Shown: positions 23,591 through 33,208, counted from the stretch's first letter. The stretch: 47,119 nucleotides of DNA from an uncultured Pseudomonadota bacterium (GCA_950059285.1 CATLTV010000015.1:1-47119); one strand, 5' to 3'. A program made the numbers and translations. The notes: generated by a model from the sequence alone, not told the origin.

Positions 23591-25500
23591 TTTGTGAATC
23601 CTTGTGCTGCCGAAGATCCCATGGCACGTGTGGCGCGCTCCATGGTGTTGGATTCCTGTTGCCAGACCTCGGGGTGATGATCTGCGGTGCCTGATGCGTG
23701 GCCGATGCTGTTGTTAACCTCAAGGTAGGGGAGCGCCTGGAGGTATGCATTGTACAGGAAACTTCCTGAAGGCACACCCAACGCATTTTCTACATTGGCC
23801 AGTTCATCTTCTCTGGAGATGGGTCGTACACGTGCTGTCCACGATGCGTGCCAGTCTCCATCCGTGGTTTGCTGTGTGACAATTTCACCACGCGCCATGG
23901 TCCATATACCTGAGCCCTTGGCATTTGCAGGCAAGCTGGTGGCATAGTTTTGTGTCATGAAATCAAAGCGTGTCATGCCAGGACCAGTGCCACCTTCCTG
24001 AGGTGTGAAATCTGAGCCCTGATAGTAACCAAAGACGATGTTACTCATGCGCATCTGACTCAGGTCACGCACCGAGGCAGCTGAGTTCTTGGGGTTCGTG
24101 GTCAGAAGGTATGGTGCGCTGATGGCCGAGTCAAAGATGGGCGGGCGAGCGCCTGGGAAGTTATTGTTGTTGTAGTCATCGTCATGACTACTGTGAATGC
24201 GTGTGTTCCCCGAGGCTGTAGTGCGTGTGCTCAGGTAACCTGTTTGGCCCATGTTACAGAGCGTGTAACCACCGAGCATTTTGATGGACTGGCTCAGTCC
24301 ATCGGTCATGAGGACGGAGGTTGAGAAGTCAAAGCCAGGTCCTGTACCTGGGTTACCTGTGAAGATCCCTTGTGTGGATTCGTTTTTCAGGGTCTTCATA
24401 TGGATGTTGAGTTCACGTTCAAAGAGCGGGTCTACAAGATCGCCCGACGATGGATTGAGTGCAAACTGACTGCACATGTTTCCGCGTTGAGTACCAAACT
24501 GTGCAGCGAGCCCCACGGGTTTGTTGCTGTTTAGCGTGTTGGGGATGTTGTTAAAGCTCCAGTCAAAATCCATGTTGCTGTTTGGAGATGCGCCATTGGG
24601 GTAGTTGCCCGCGCCAGCAGGGGTCAAATTGGGTGGTGGTGGATACGCGGTTGCCATGGTTGCACCGTTAAGCGACGCGCGGCCAAGTGCTTCACTGAAG
24701 GCCCACCATGGGGTGATGACCTGCATGTACTCCTGGTAGCGTGTCAATTGACGGAGTTCCTTGTGGAACTTGTCAAGGCCACCATAAAAGCGAGCGGGTT
24801 CGTTGCTCTCTTTGTTCTCGGTGTGTGCGGCCATGTAGAGGCCACGATAGCGTGAACCAAGACCATAGTTTTGATCCTGACATGTGACAGGCGCATCGGG
24901 ATCGTTAGGGTCAAAGGTGACGCGACAAATGCGAATATCCTTGGTGGTATCACTGTAACCACCATAGCCCACGTTGTCATACAGCGTGGAGGAGTGCTTG
25001 GCGTCGGCTTTTTGTTCCTTGATGGCGATGTGAATATCGCAGCATTTCTGGCCTGTGGGAATGCATGCGCCGCCACTTGATGCATCGGGATCAGTGCATG
25101 AGCGTGGTGTGACGATGGCTGTGCACTCGGGACCTGTCTGCGCGAGCTGACCGCTCTGGCATGCGTATCGGATCGCGAGCGTGTACTGGTAGTAGTTGTT
25201 GAATGCAGAGTAATAGGTCAGGTGCAGTCCCACGATAGAACGTTTGGTGACGTTGACGTAGGCGTTGGCGTTCATGGTGCGGGCCTTGATCGCCGCCTGA
25301 CTGTAAGCTGCTGCATCTGTAGCTGTCTGGAGCTTGATCTTTTCACGAGTGACATTGCCCGCGTCATACATGGTCAGGGCAAGAAGGAACAAGATCATGG
25401 TCGCTGCGAGCGCAGCAAGGAGGATCGCGCCATCTTCATCCCGATCAAGTCGTTGGATTTGTTTGAGCACTCGCTTTTTGAGCATGGGTCGACTCATCAT
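23587..25500 (-). CDS. TadG-like protein (Flp pilus-assembly Tad family)
   Basis: A 637-residue protein. The N-terminus has a basic segment, then DEDGAILLAALAATMILFLLALTMYDAGNV, the Tad/TadG family membrane anchor (about 20-50), followed by QTATDAAAYSQAAIKAR, another family hallmark. The remainder is a large, Cys-containing extracytoplasmic region (CTDP...CIPTGQKCCDIH). No VWA domain was recognised, unlike classical TadG. Start ATG 25500 has GAGG about 6 bases upstream and lies just after the previous stop at 25509; ATG 25512 overlaps that stop (ATGA) and is the alternative. Part of a three-gene Tad-like cluster. Confidence 0.75.
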   Translation of the reverse strand: MMSRPMLKKRVLKQIQRLDRDEDGAILLAALAATMILFLLALTMYDAGNVTREKIKLQTATDAAAYSQAAIKARTMNANAYVNVTKRSIVGLHLTYYSAFNNYYQYTLAIRYACQSGQLAQTGPECTAIVTPRSCTDPDASSGGACIPTGQKCCDIHIAIKEQKADAKHSSTLYDNVGYGGYSDTTKDIRICRVTFDPNDPDAPVTCQDQNYGLGSRYRGLYMAAHTENKESNEPARFYGGLDKFHKELRQLTRYQEYMQVITPWWAFSEALGRASLNGATMATAYPPPPNLTPAGAGNYPNGASPNSNMDFDWSFNNIPNTLNSNKPVGLAAQFGTQRGNMCSQFALNPSSGDLVDPLFERELNIHMKTLKNESTQGIFTGNPGTGPGFDFSTSVLMTDGLSQSIKMLGGYTLCNMGQTGYLSTRTTASGNTRIHSSHDDDYNNNNFPGARPPIFDSAISAPYLLTTNPKNSAASVRDLSQMRMSNIVFGYYQGSDFTPQEGGTGPGMTRFDFMTQNYATSLPANAKGSGIWTMARGEIVTQQTTDGDWHASWTARVRPISREDELANVENALGVPSGSFLYNAYLQALPYLEVNNSIGHASGTADHHPEVWQQESNTMERATRAMGSSAAQGFTK

Positions 25501-25508
25501 AAAAATCC

Positions 25509-26396
25509 TCATTGAGTGGGTACTTGCATTGGGATGGTGTATTCGCGCACGTAAATGCTGTAGCCCACCTTGGAGGAGTCCTCAAAGATGTAGCTGAACC
25601 AGGGGAACGCAAGGAAGTGGTTGTATGTCACGCGTGCGGTGATTTGCCCACCTCCCACGGCGCATGTGGCCATGGTGTTGGCATGTGCTGCCTTGAGTTT
25701 GTATGTGGCACGTTGTGAAAAAGGGCTCGTGTCAAGCGCATCAGCAAAGGTTTCTGGCGCAGTGTAGGGGTTTGATGGAGGGCTGATTGGTCCTGAAATT
25801 GTCACCTGATCAGAGAAGTGCGCGGCCATAATCCCCAAAAGGTTATCGAGGTCAGGATCGGTGGTGCTGACGGGGCCTCCTGCAACGGGAGCGAGCACGG
25901 CTGCGGCAGCAAGTGTCGCGCGTTTGTTGAGGTCCACGCTGGCGGCTGCGCCAATATCTGCGTTACGAGAGAGCTCGCCTTCCCAGACCCAGCAGGTTCG
26001 GCCAGCCTGATATACGCTCAGGTTTGTCAGCATACCTGCGATGTTATTGATCATGAGCTGTGATAAGCCGCCCGTCAGCAGGAGGAAGGGGGTGATCACA
26101 ATCAATGTCTCAAGCATGACCTGACCACGGTTCAAACGGACCACACGGGGTGTGCGCTCTGTTGGACGCTTAAACCAGGTGTACACACCCATGCACATCG
26201 CCCAGAAGAGTGTGCTGTACATCAGGTGTACGAATTGTGCCTGTGATGCATAAGATGTCTTGCCTAACAACAACATACGTGTCGTGGCCGTGTCAGAAAA
26301 TAACCATGAAAACACGATTCCAATCAAGCCAATGGCCAGTACATGTTTGGCCACTCCCACTACCACGCCAAGGAGACTCCATTTTTTCAACATCAT
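25509..26396 (-). CDS. TadE-like membrane protein with extra N-terminal helices
   Basis: A 295-residue protein. Two hydrophobic helices (about 8-30 and 53-70) come before a TadE-like segment, RGQVMLETLIVITPFLLLTGGL (about residues 90-115), so the pilin-type anchor is internal rather than N-terminal. The C-terminal part is Ala/Thr-rich and extracytoplasmic. Start is ATG 26396 or 26393; the longer frame to 26498 has no signal character. TATAAC on the minus strand at 26447-26442 could be its -10. First gene of the operon leading to 21589. Confidence 0.65.
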   Translation of the reverse strand: MMLKKWSLLGVVVGVAKHVLAIGLIGIVFSWLFSDTATTRMLLLGKTSYASQAQFVHLMYSTLFWAMCMGVYTWFKRPTERTPRVVRLNRGQVMLETLIVITPFLLLTGGLSQLMINNIAGMLTNLSVYQAGRTCWVWEGELSRNADIGAAASVDLNKRATLAAAAVLAPVAGGPVSTTDPDLDNLLGIMAAHFSDQVTISGPISPPSNPYTAPETFADALDTSPFSQRATYKLKAAHANTMATCAVGGGQITARVTYNHFLAFPWFSYIFEDSSKVGYSIYVREYTIPMQVPTQ

Positions 26397-26618
26397 CGTG
26401 GACCTGCCATTATTTTGTGGATTGTGATGCAAAAGTGCTCCGTTATACACATTCAATAAAACATTCGAACCAGTTGAACACACCTCATCACCAGTCAATG
26501 CGCTTCTTAATGCAGAGTACGTGCCATGTAGTATTCATGGCTCATTCTACATCCTTGATATGCTCAGGTGTGAATCTTTGTCACATTTATGCGGTATTGA
26601 TACCTCATCGTGTTACGT

Positions 26619-28112
26619 TTACTCGTAAAGAGCGTTGAATTCCTTCTCCGCAGCTTCCTGCGCCTTGGGGTCAAGTTTGGGCATATCCTTGGGGATAATT
26701 TTTGAGGGATCTTCTGCGCGTCGCTGTGAGAACTTGCTCTGGCCAATCTTGTGAAGGGCATTGTTGTTACGTGACGCTGATGCGTTGTAATTGCCCGATT
26801 TATCCACGCGTTGTGTGGTGGAGTTGCCCTGGAAGTTTGACTTGATCGCTGAAGAGTGGATGTCTTTGGCAAGCCTTGAGATTAACAGGCTGTTGCGACT
26901 GTGTTTGTTGATGAGCGCTGCATGAAGCCGATGACTTGCCTCACGTGTGGTGACATGTGTCAGTCGCAATCGCACATTGTCACAGAGCAGCCCCTCAATA
27001 GGTTGATCTGGGTTTTGTGATGCGCTCACTTGCACCTCTGTACAGACTGACATCCAGAACGAGGTGTCCTCGCGAAACGCAGGTGCGCGAAGTTGACACA
27101 CATCAACATTGTGGCTGTAAAATGCCTCTGTAATCTCCACACTGTCGATGTCCATGCTCTCACACGCCGTGAAAAAGGCATAGCGCTTGAGGCGCTCACT
27201 TTCCAGGAATCCCAGTCGAAGCTCCTCTCGCCCGTGCATTTCGGAGATCATGCGTGCAGCGATCGGTTTTTCATAGATGGGGTTGTGTGGAGAGCGAAGG
27301 AGCTGCTCGGCGAGCGCGTCGGCGGTGAATGTGTCCTCAAGCATCAACGCATGACAGCTTTTTTGTTGTGTGGCGTGTTCTGGGCGAGTGTCCATGGCGC
27401 ATGACAGAAGCGCAGCGGCTGCGCTGTCAATGTGTTTACTTGCCTGAATCAAGGTGGCTGCCCACACGCGGATCTCGTCGGTGTTATCACTGCTATACAA
27501 AGCCTTGTACCACTGATCGACCATGCGCTTTTGCCAGACACCTTCGAGCGGGTGATCCTTGAGGCACGCATGAAAGAGGCTGGGAGTTTGCTTGAGGCCA
27601 TCAAAGGCAAGCTGCCTTGTCTCCTCGCTTTGCGAGGTCATGAGTTGTTGGCAGGCATTGATTGCAAAGGTTTCGTTGGGGTCCTTCATGGCAGCCATCA
27701 GGACAGGTGTGATCTCACGGCTGCCTGCCTGCGAGATAAACCACGAGCGTACATCGTTCTCTTGCCACATCAAACCAAATACACCACCAAACGCAATCGT
27801 GGTGAGGACACTGATTGCCCCCAATGAGATGTAATGAAGTGGGGGTGTTTTGCTGTTGTTTTGTGTGGCAATCAGCGTGCAGATCGCTCCGATTGGTAGC
27901 GATGCTGCAAAGAGTAGAAGTACAGGCGTGGATTGAGAGAACCACTGCGCGGCAGCAAATGAGAGGATCAACACGCCTGCAACTACGCTGAGTGTGGCGC
28001 TGCTCAAGACAACTCGTTGGATGGGATTTGGCTCATAGGCACTTGAGAAAGTTCTTCTCCAGACCTCTTGAAGCCACCCTTTCATGTGGTTGTGAGCTGT
28101 GCTCTCTGACAT
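26619..28112 (-). CDS. Membrane protein with three N-terminal helices and HEAT-like region
   Basis: A 497-residue protein of no recognised family. Three transmembrane helices are visible (about 34-58, 60-82, 93-115). Residues about 125-330 are helical and look like HEAT/Armadillo-type repeats (ITPVLMAAMKDPNETFAINACQQLM, TRQLAFDGLKQ), and the C-terminus is polar, rich in Asn, Ser and Lys. HEAT-like parts suggest protein binding. The start ATG 28112 has GGTGA about 4 bases upstream. It lies 222 bp upstream of the Tad-like run on the same strand with no clear terminator between, so possible co-expression. Confidence 0.6.
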   Translation of the reverse strand: MSESTAHNHMKGWLQEVWRRTFSSAYEPNPIQRVVLSSATLSVVAGVLILSFAAAQWFSQSTPVLLLFAASLPIGAICTLIATQNNSKTPPLHYISLGAISVLTTIAFGGVFGLMWQENDVRSWFISQAGSREITPVLMAAMKDPNETFAINACQQLMTSQSEETRQLAFDGLKQTPSLFHACLKDHPLEGVWQKRMVDQWYKALYSSDNTDEIRVWAATLIQASKHIDSAAAALLSCAMDTRPEHATQQKSCHALMLEDTFTADALAEQLLRSPHNPIYEKPIAARMISEMHGREELRLGFLESERLKRYAFFTACESMDIDSVEITEAFYSHNVDVCQLRAPAFREDTSFWMSVCTEVQVSASQNPDQPIEGLLCDNVRLRLTHVTTREASHRLHAALINKHSRNSLLISRLAKDIHSSAIKSNFQGNSTTQRVDKSGNYNASASRNNNALHKIGQSKFSQRRAEDPSKIIPKDMPKLDPKAQEAAEKEFNALYE

Positions 28113-28492
28113 TCGATCACCAATTGACTCTAAGCGTTATGGGTGGGCCGCTGCTATATACCAAATCAAACAACCATTTAAGAGAACAGAACCACCTCAA
28201 GAACATCCACGACTGGAATGTCACGGATGTATTTGCTTCAATGACATGTGAACCAGGGTAGACGACCTGTCTAAATCTACCAGACGATCCCACTACTTGA
28301 AAAGTCTCGACCTGTTTAGAGCCTCTTAAACCTTCGATTCTTGGCTCCTTCATCGTCGACACGCTTTACATTTGGCTCTGTTCTGGGGCATAGAGCTTGG
28401 TGGCAGGTGTCATCTTTTACGATACCTTTATGTGATTGGATCGCAGTAACTGCTTTTAATCTGCGATGATACGTGAACAAGGATTGTGTCTT
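28113..28492. other. Divergent intergenic region, no clear element
   Basis: These 380 bases separate divergent genes. I see no good reading frame, no long inverted repeat and no confident promoter. A 6-bp ATGTCA/TGACAT pair around 28218-28246 is too weak to call. It must contain promoters for both flanking genes. Confidence 0.5.
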
Positions 28493-29614
28493 ATGTCCAG
28501 GAACTCATCATCAACTGTGTACTCGGAGCGTCACCTTGAAGGGAAACATACCTTGCTGACAGGTTTCCCAGGTTTCCTCTCTCAAGAACTCCTGAAACGA
28601 CTTGCGGTCGCTCAACCTGATGCCCAGTTCTCCTTGCTGATCCTTCCTGTGATGTGTGCGGTCGCCGATCGCATGATTCATGAACTCTGCCTTGATGTCC
28701 CTGAACTCAAAGGTCGACTCCACCTCATCGAAGGCGATATCTCCAGGCCCTATCTTGGCCTTGAACGCACGCGTTACAATGAGCTGACGGAGAGCGTCTC
28801 GATGGTTTGGCACCTTGCAGCGCTTTATAACCTCGCTGTCGACAAGTCCATTGCGTTTGATGTCAACCTCAAAGGAACTCGCCATGTGCTCGAGTTTTGC
28901 GCTGCGTGTACCTCCTTTGAGCGTTTGAACTACATCTCCACATGCTACGTGTCTGGCGATCGTACAGGTGTGATTCGTGAGAAAGAACTCTCCTGTGGAC
29001 AGTCCTTCAAGAACCATTATGAGTCCTCCAAGTTCTGGGCTGAGGTCGAAATTCAGCGCTACATGCAGACGCTCCCCATTACGGTCTTTCGCCCCTCCAT
29101 CGTTGTGGGTGACTCGCGTACAGGACGCACCGTCAAGTATGATGGGCCTTATTATATCTTCAAGCTCATTCACAAGATCCCCTCCTGGATGCCTCTTGTG
29201 AACATCGGCAAGGGCAATGCCTATGTGAACCTTGTCCCCGTGGATTTTGTCAGCGAAGCGATGGCTTACCTTGGGACACATCCTGATCATGCAGGTCAGG
29301 TCTTTCAACTTGCTGACCCCAACCCGATGAAGGCGCGTGATGTGTTAGAGATGGTGAGCGATCTGTTTGATCGCCCTGGCGCGCGTGGCTCCTTGCCCTC
29401 ATCCATGGTGGAGAGTGCTCTGGAATTACCCCTTGTGGAGCGCCTACTCGACTTGCCTGCGGAAGTGTTGACCTACTTTAACCATGAGGCGATGTACAAC
29501 ACCGAGCAGACAGCCAAGGCCCTGATGGAGACCTCCATTCGTGTGCCTCACCTCTCCACATACCTCGCCGTTTTGATCGATTTTTACAAGAAAAATAAAG
29601 AGCTTGGCTCCTGA
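28493..29614 (+). CDS. Extended SDR / thioester-reductase-like NAD(P)-dependent oxidoreductase
   Basis: A 373-residue Rossmann protein related to the NAD-binding-4 (fatty acyl-CoA / thioester reductase) family. The cofactor loop is TGFPGFLS (residues 23-30), catalytic Tyr176-x3-Lys180 is in HYESSK with Ser149/Thr150 upstream (NYISTC), and GDISRPYLGL matches the family's second-strand region. The probable reaction is NAD(P)H-dependent reduction of an activated acyl group or a sugar-nucleotide-type reaction; the sequence does not settle the substrate. ATG 28493 is favoured by AAGGA 9 bases upstream over an earlier in-frame ATG. Monocistronic; its 3' region can form alternative stems. Confidence 0.8.
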   Translation: MSRNSSSTVYSERHLEGKHTLLTGFPGFLSQELLKRLAVAQPDAQFSLLILPVMCAVADRMIHELCLDVPELKGRLHLIEGDISRPYLGLERTRYNELTESVSMVWHLAALYNLAVDKSIAFDVNLKGTRHVLEFCAACTSFERLNYISTCYVSGDRTGVIREKELSCGQSFKNHYESSKFWAEVEIQRYMQTLPITVFRPSIVVGDSRTGRTVKYDGPYYIFKLIHKIPSWMPLVNIGKGNAYVNLVPVDFVSEAMAYLGTHPDHAGQVFQLADPNPMKARDVLEMVSDLFDRPGARGSLPSSMVESALELPLVERLLDLPAEVLTYFNHEAMYNTEQTAKALMETSIRVPHLSTYLAVLIDFYKKNKELGS

Positions 29615-29625
29615 TTGGTGTGGTG

Positions 29626-29683
29626 TTGCCCTGTCGGAAGAGATGCTTTTTTGACAGGGCGCAGATGAGATGTTTCAGGGCAA
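29626..29683 (+). promoter_or_regulatory. Mutually exclusive stem pair (attenuator-like) after the SDR gene
   Basis: GCCCTGTC (29628-29635) can pair with GACAGGGC (29653-29660), or the overlapping TTGCCCTG (29626-29633) can pair with CAGGGCAA (29676-29683). Both are 8-bp perfect stems and cannot form together. No T tract follows either, so simple terminator function is not supported. Confidence 0.3.
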
Positions 29684-29693
29684 TGGGTGGAAG

Positions 29694-29722
29694 TTGAATA
29701 TCAATGCGCAAGCGCGTATAGT
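29694..29722 (+). promoter_or_regulatory. Sigma-70-like promoter of the first TIG lipoprotein gene
   Basis: TTGAAT (29694-29699), a 17-bp spacer, then TATAGT (29717-29722). Predicted start near 29729, giving a leader of about 135 nt to the ATG at 29863. Confidence 0.6.
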
Positions 29723-29862
29723 TTGATTCATGATCATGTGACCAGAGACGTGTGGTGCAACCATTTGTTTTTTCTGCGCATATTGATCACGAGCGCTTTA
29801 CTTATTTTGATATCTCAACTTCGTACGTACGCATATGTACGTCATACTCAAGGCCAGAGATT

Positions 29863-32800
29863 ATGATTCTCTCCTTTTTGCTCCCCTTTATGTCGGCGAT
29901 CGCGCTTCGACTCCCACGCTTTTCTCGTGCTACATTTCCCAGTTATGACAACAGGTTGATGGCATATGCTGTGCTCACATGCATGGTGTTTGTCCTCGGC
30001 TCTGGGTGTGCGTCTGGGTGTGATGATGACTCGACGCAAGGTGAGGATATGGCTGCGCTGGACATGTCTACTTATGTGGATATGCCAGATGTCTCTGTCG
30101 AGGATGCCTCGATAGATCGTCCTGATACGTCTCAAGATATGCGTCGTGACATGGGGGATATTGTGGTCGTGGATGATATGCCCACGGTACAGCCTGACCC
30201 TGACATGTCGACTTCTCCCATTGATCTTGGTGCCTTTGATTTTGGTGCGCCTGAGGAAGATCAAGGGTTGCTTCCCTTGACCTTTGCGCAGGTGACGCCT
30301 TCACGAGGACCTGTGGATGGCGGCACTCCATTTGTCATTGATGGTACTGGGTTTACGGCCAATACGGTCGTCTTTTTTGGTTCGCAACAGGCATCCGTGG
30401 AGCTTGTGAGCGGTGTGCTTGTCGGCGAGACACCTGTGGCTCAAGGTCCAGGTCCTGTCACTATTCGCCTGATTGATCCTGATCAGGGGGATGTGATTCA
30501 GGAAGACGCTTTTACCTACACACCAACCTTTACGCTCAGTGCGGTGTCTCCCTCCAGAGTCCCTGTCGCAGGCCTCATCGAAGTAGAGGTGCAGGGCAGG
30601 GGATTTGACGCAGAGACGCGTGTCTCGTTTGGTTCGCACACGGCGCTCTCTCATGAACTTGTAGATGATACACTTCTTCGCGTGATTGCGCCCCCCCATG
30701 CCGAAGGGAGTGTTGACGTGCGAGTGAGCAACCTTGATGCAACCCGTGTGCTTGGTGATGCTGTAACGTATTATACACCCACACAGATTCATGATGTGAA
30801 GCCTGGATCTGGACCGCTTCAGGGCGGACAGGTGGTTGAGGTTTCTGGTGATGGTTTTGAACCAGGGATGGAGTTTCGTTTTGGTTCTCAGCTCGCGATC
30901 GTAGAATATGTCAAGGTACAGCAAGGTGATGATGTGGCGGCGGTGCGTACACCTGCTGTTGGCTCGGGCGGTCTGGTTCACGTCTCGGCGTTGACGCCTT
31001 CGGGTCAGGCAGCGCTCAAAACCAACGCGTATTTTTATGCTGAAGACAGCTCTGTGTTGGATATTGTGCAGATCGATCCTGCCAGAGGACCTGCCTCGGG
31101 TGGGCAATCTGTGCGCCTGATCGGGACTGGCTTTACACATATGCCTCCTGTGACTGTCTCGTTTGGTGGTAATAACGCCACGGTGTTGAAGCAGCAAGAG
31201 GGGTATCTTTTGGTGTCCACGCCATCTTCCGCTACCCTGGGTTCTGCCGATGTGCTGATTGATGGCACGCTTGTGGGTTCGTATGAGTATCTGATGGACC
31301 TTCAGGTGAATGCAGTCGCACCCTCGGAGGTCAGCGTATCTGGTGGTGAGGTTGTGACCGTGTCTGGAACAGGTTTTGACGCCAACACCTCGGTGTTTGT
31401 CGGCGGTGTTGAAGCAACCTCCGTGACCGTGCTCTCTGACTCCGAACTTGAGGTCGTAACTCCTCCTTATCCTGCGGGGGCGGTAGACATCAAGGTCGTA
31501 CGAGATGGTCTTGAAGATACGCTTGAAGATTGTTTGACGTATGTTGAAAACATTGAAATCTATGGGTTTGATCCTGTGCGAGGAAGTATCGCGGGCGGAA
31601 CATATGTGACCTTCCGTGGACGAGCGCTTGACCAGATCAAGGATGTGAGCTTTGGTAATCAGATTGTTCAGGAGCTGATTTACCTTGATTCACAGACGCT
31701 TGCCTTGAAAACGCCTGCGGCACTTCTTCCTGGTTCTGTGCCTGTCTCGTTTACCACGCTTGCTGGCAATGTCATTCATGCCAGTCAGGAGTATTTGTAC
31801 TTTAATCCTGGCGCACGTTTTGGTGGTGCCTGGGGAAGCTCCATTCAGGGCGCTGTCAATGTGACTGTCTACTCGCAAGGTGGTGGTTCGATTGAGAACG
31901 CTTTTGTGATGCTGTCTTCTCGTGCAGATACACAGTATCAAGGCTTTACTGATAGCAACGGTATGATCACGCTGTCTGGCCCCGAGGTCTTTGGTGAGCA
32001 GAGTGTGACGGCCATTGCGGCGGGGGATTCTTCTGCGACTGTACAGCGTGTAGATGCCGAAAATATCACGATATTTTTGTCGCCTCCGCCAAACCCTGGC
32101 AATCCTCCCGGAGGACCATTGCCCGCCACATTTCGGGGGCAACTCACAGGTTTGAACAAGCTTGCTGAACCAGGTCCATCGCAGTTTGCCATGGCGATGG
32201 TGTTAACCACGCAGCTCACGCCTGGCACGCCAAACCCAAGCCCTGGCTCGCAAAATACACTACTCGCTGATGGTGAATACATCATCAATACTCGCCTTGG
32301 TGACCTTGCGTTGATCGCTCTCGGTGGACTCTATGATAACAACACACAGACCTTTACTCCGCTGCGTATGGGCGTTGTGCGATACCTCTTTGCCTCAGAA
32401 GGCATGGTCTACAATGACGTGGATATTGACCTCGATATCGTGCTTGACCAGACGCTCTCCATCAAGATGAACAACACGCCATCGTATCCCACGGGGCCAT
32501 CAGGAAAGCAGGTCAAGACATGGATGGACTTCGGGTTTGAAGGTGTCTTTGGTGGGCTGCCTGTTGCGCGTGGCGATGACTCTGCCAGCTTGTTGCAAAT
32601 CAACAGCTTGCCAGAACTTGTCGACCAACTCTCTGATGTGGACCTGTTTATCGAGGCAAGCACAACCACGGGTGGAAATGCGCCCTATAGCGTGGGGCTC
32701 TTGCGTGGTGTGACACAGCTAAATCAAATCCTCAATGTGGATATGCTTGATGTGCCGATCATGACCTCTCCCTCCGAAGGTGCGCGGCCCCAGGATAATT

Positions 32801-33111
32801 TAATCACCTTCTCGTACAACTCGCCCGACAAGCCTGACCTTTATTATGTGCGTGTTCAGACCTTGATGCAGGAGACGCGCTGGGAGGGGTTCCTTCCTGG
32901 TGATGCGACAAGTCTAAGTCTGCCCGACTTTCCTGACTTCTCCTCTCTTCCTCCTGAACTCAGGCCGTTTCCTTACAGCAATGAACTTCTGATGATTGCG
33001 ATCATTGCGATTAAACAACCTGGCCTTGATTTTAACCAGTTTGATTACACCTCGCTGAATCAAGAGCTGTGGACCGCATATTCTGTCTCTGTGCATACCA
33101 TTACGCTGTGA
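29863..33111 (+). CDS. Large lipoprotein with six TIG/IPT domains (paralog A)
   Basis: About 1082 residues. The N-terminal hydrophobic segment ends in a lipobox-like LGSGC (about residue 49), followed by an Asp/Met-rich linker (DMAALDM, DMRRDMGD). Six TIG/IPT immunoglobulin-like domains cover about 139-646; each starts with a V-x-P-S-x-G-P-x-x-GG-type turn and has GxGF and FG strands. A carboxypeptidase-regulatory-like beta domain (about 646-741, RFGGA...AFVMLSSRADTQYQGF) and a long C-terminal region follow. This is an adhesin-type or surface scaffold layout; no enzyme is seen. The start is uncertain: ATG 29863 has AAGG upstream, ATG 29959 gives a more normal signal length. It is a tandem paralog of the next gene. 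Confidence 0.82.
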   Translation: MILSFLLPFMSAIALRLPRFSRATFPSYDNRLMAYAVLTCMVFVLGSGCASGCDDDSTQGEDMAALDMSTYVDMPDVSVEDASIDRPDTSQDMRRDMGDIVVVDDMPTVQPDPDMSTSPIDLGAFDFGAPEEDQGLLPLTFAQVTPSRGPVDGGTPFVIDGTGFTANTVVFFGSQQASVELVSGVLVGETPVAQGPGPVTIRLIDPDQGDVIQEDAFTYTPTFTLSAVSPSRVPVAGLIEVEVQGRGFDAETRVSFGSHTALSHELVDDTLLRVIAPPHAEGSVDVRVSNLDATRVLGDAVTYYTPTQIHDVKPGSGPLQGGQVVEVSGDGFEPGMEFRFGSQLAIVEYVKVQQGDDVAAVRTPAVGSGGLVHVSALTPSGQAALKTNAYFYAEDSSVLDIVQIDPARGPASGGQSVRLIGTGFTHMPPVTVSFGGNNATVLKQQEGYLLVSTPSSATLGSADVLIDGTLVGSYEYLMDLQVNAVAPSEVSVSGGEVVTVSGTGFDANTSVFVGGVEATSVTVLSDSELEVVTPPYPAGAVDIKVVRDGLEDTLEDCLTYVENIEIYGFDPVRGSIAGGTYVTFRGRALDQIKDVSFGNQIVQELIYLDSQTLALKTPAALLPGSVPVSFTTLAGNVIHASQEYLYFNPGARFGGAWGSSIQGAVNVTVYSQGGGSIENAFVMLSSRADTQYQGFTDSNGMITLSGPEVFGEQSVTAIAAGDSSATVQRVDAENITIFLSPPPNPGNPPGGPLPATFRGQLTGLNKLAEPGPSQFAMAMVLTTQLTPGTPNPSPGSQNTLLADGEYIINTRLGDLALIALGGLYDNNTQTFTPLRMGVVRYLFASEGMVYNDVDIDLDIVLDQTLSIKMNNTPSYPTGPSGKQVKTWMDFGFEGVFGGLPVARGDDSASLLQINSLPELVDQLSDVDLFIEASTTTGGNAPYSVGLLRGVTQLNQILNVDMLDVPIMTSPSEGARPQDNLITFSYNSPDKPDLYYVRVQTLMQETRWEGFLPGDATSLSLPDFPDFSSLPPELRPFPYSNELLMIAIIAIKQPGLDFNQFDYTSLNQELWTAYSVSVHTITL

Positions 33112-33177
33112 AAATGAGGCCGAGAAGGGGCGGCCTGTTGCTGGCGCAACAGGCCGCCCCTTCTCGGCCTCATTTTC
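33110..33177. terminator. 68-bp palindrome between the two TIG paralogs, GGGGCGGCC family
   Basis: Arms 33110-33141 and 33146-33177 pair perfectly over 32 bp around TGGC. The core is CGAGAAGGGGCGGCC. It begins inside the stop codon (33109-33111) and leaves only 31 bp before the next ATG. Confidence 0.85.
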
Positions 33178-33208
33178 CCGCAACCTTTGATGCTAACCTG
33201 GTAAATTT

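Noticed and set aside
28511-29308. 265-codon frame opposite the SDR gene
   Set aside because: Mirror of SDR codon bias; no signature of its own.
29628-29660. Hairpin after the SDR gene as an intrinsic terminator
   Set aside because: The loop is 17 nt and no T run follows; kept only as a possible switch.
30301-31197. 298-codon frame opposite the TIG gene
   Set aside because: Repeated TIG coding pattern leaves the opposite strand open; composition is Arg/His-rich and not protein-like.
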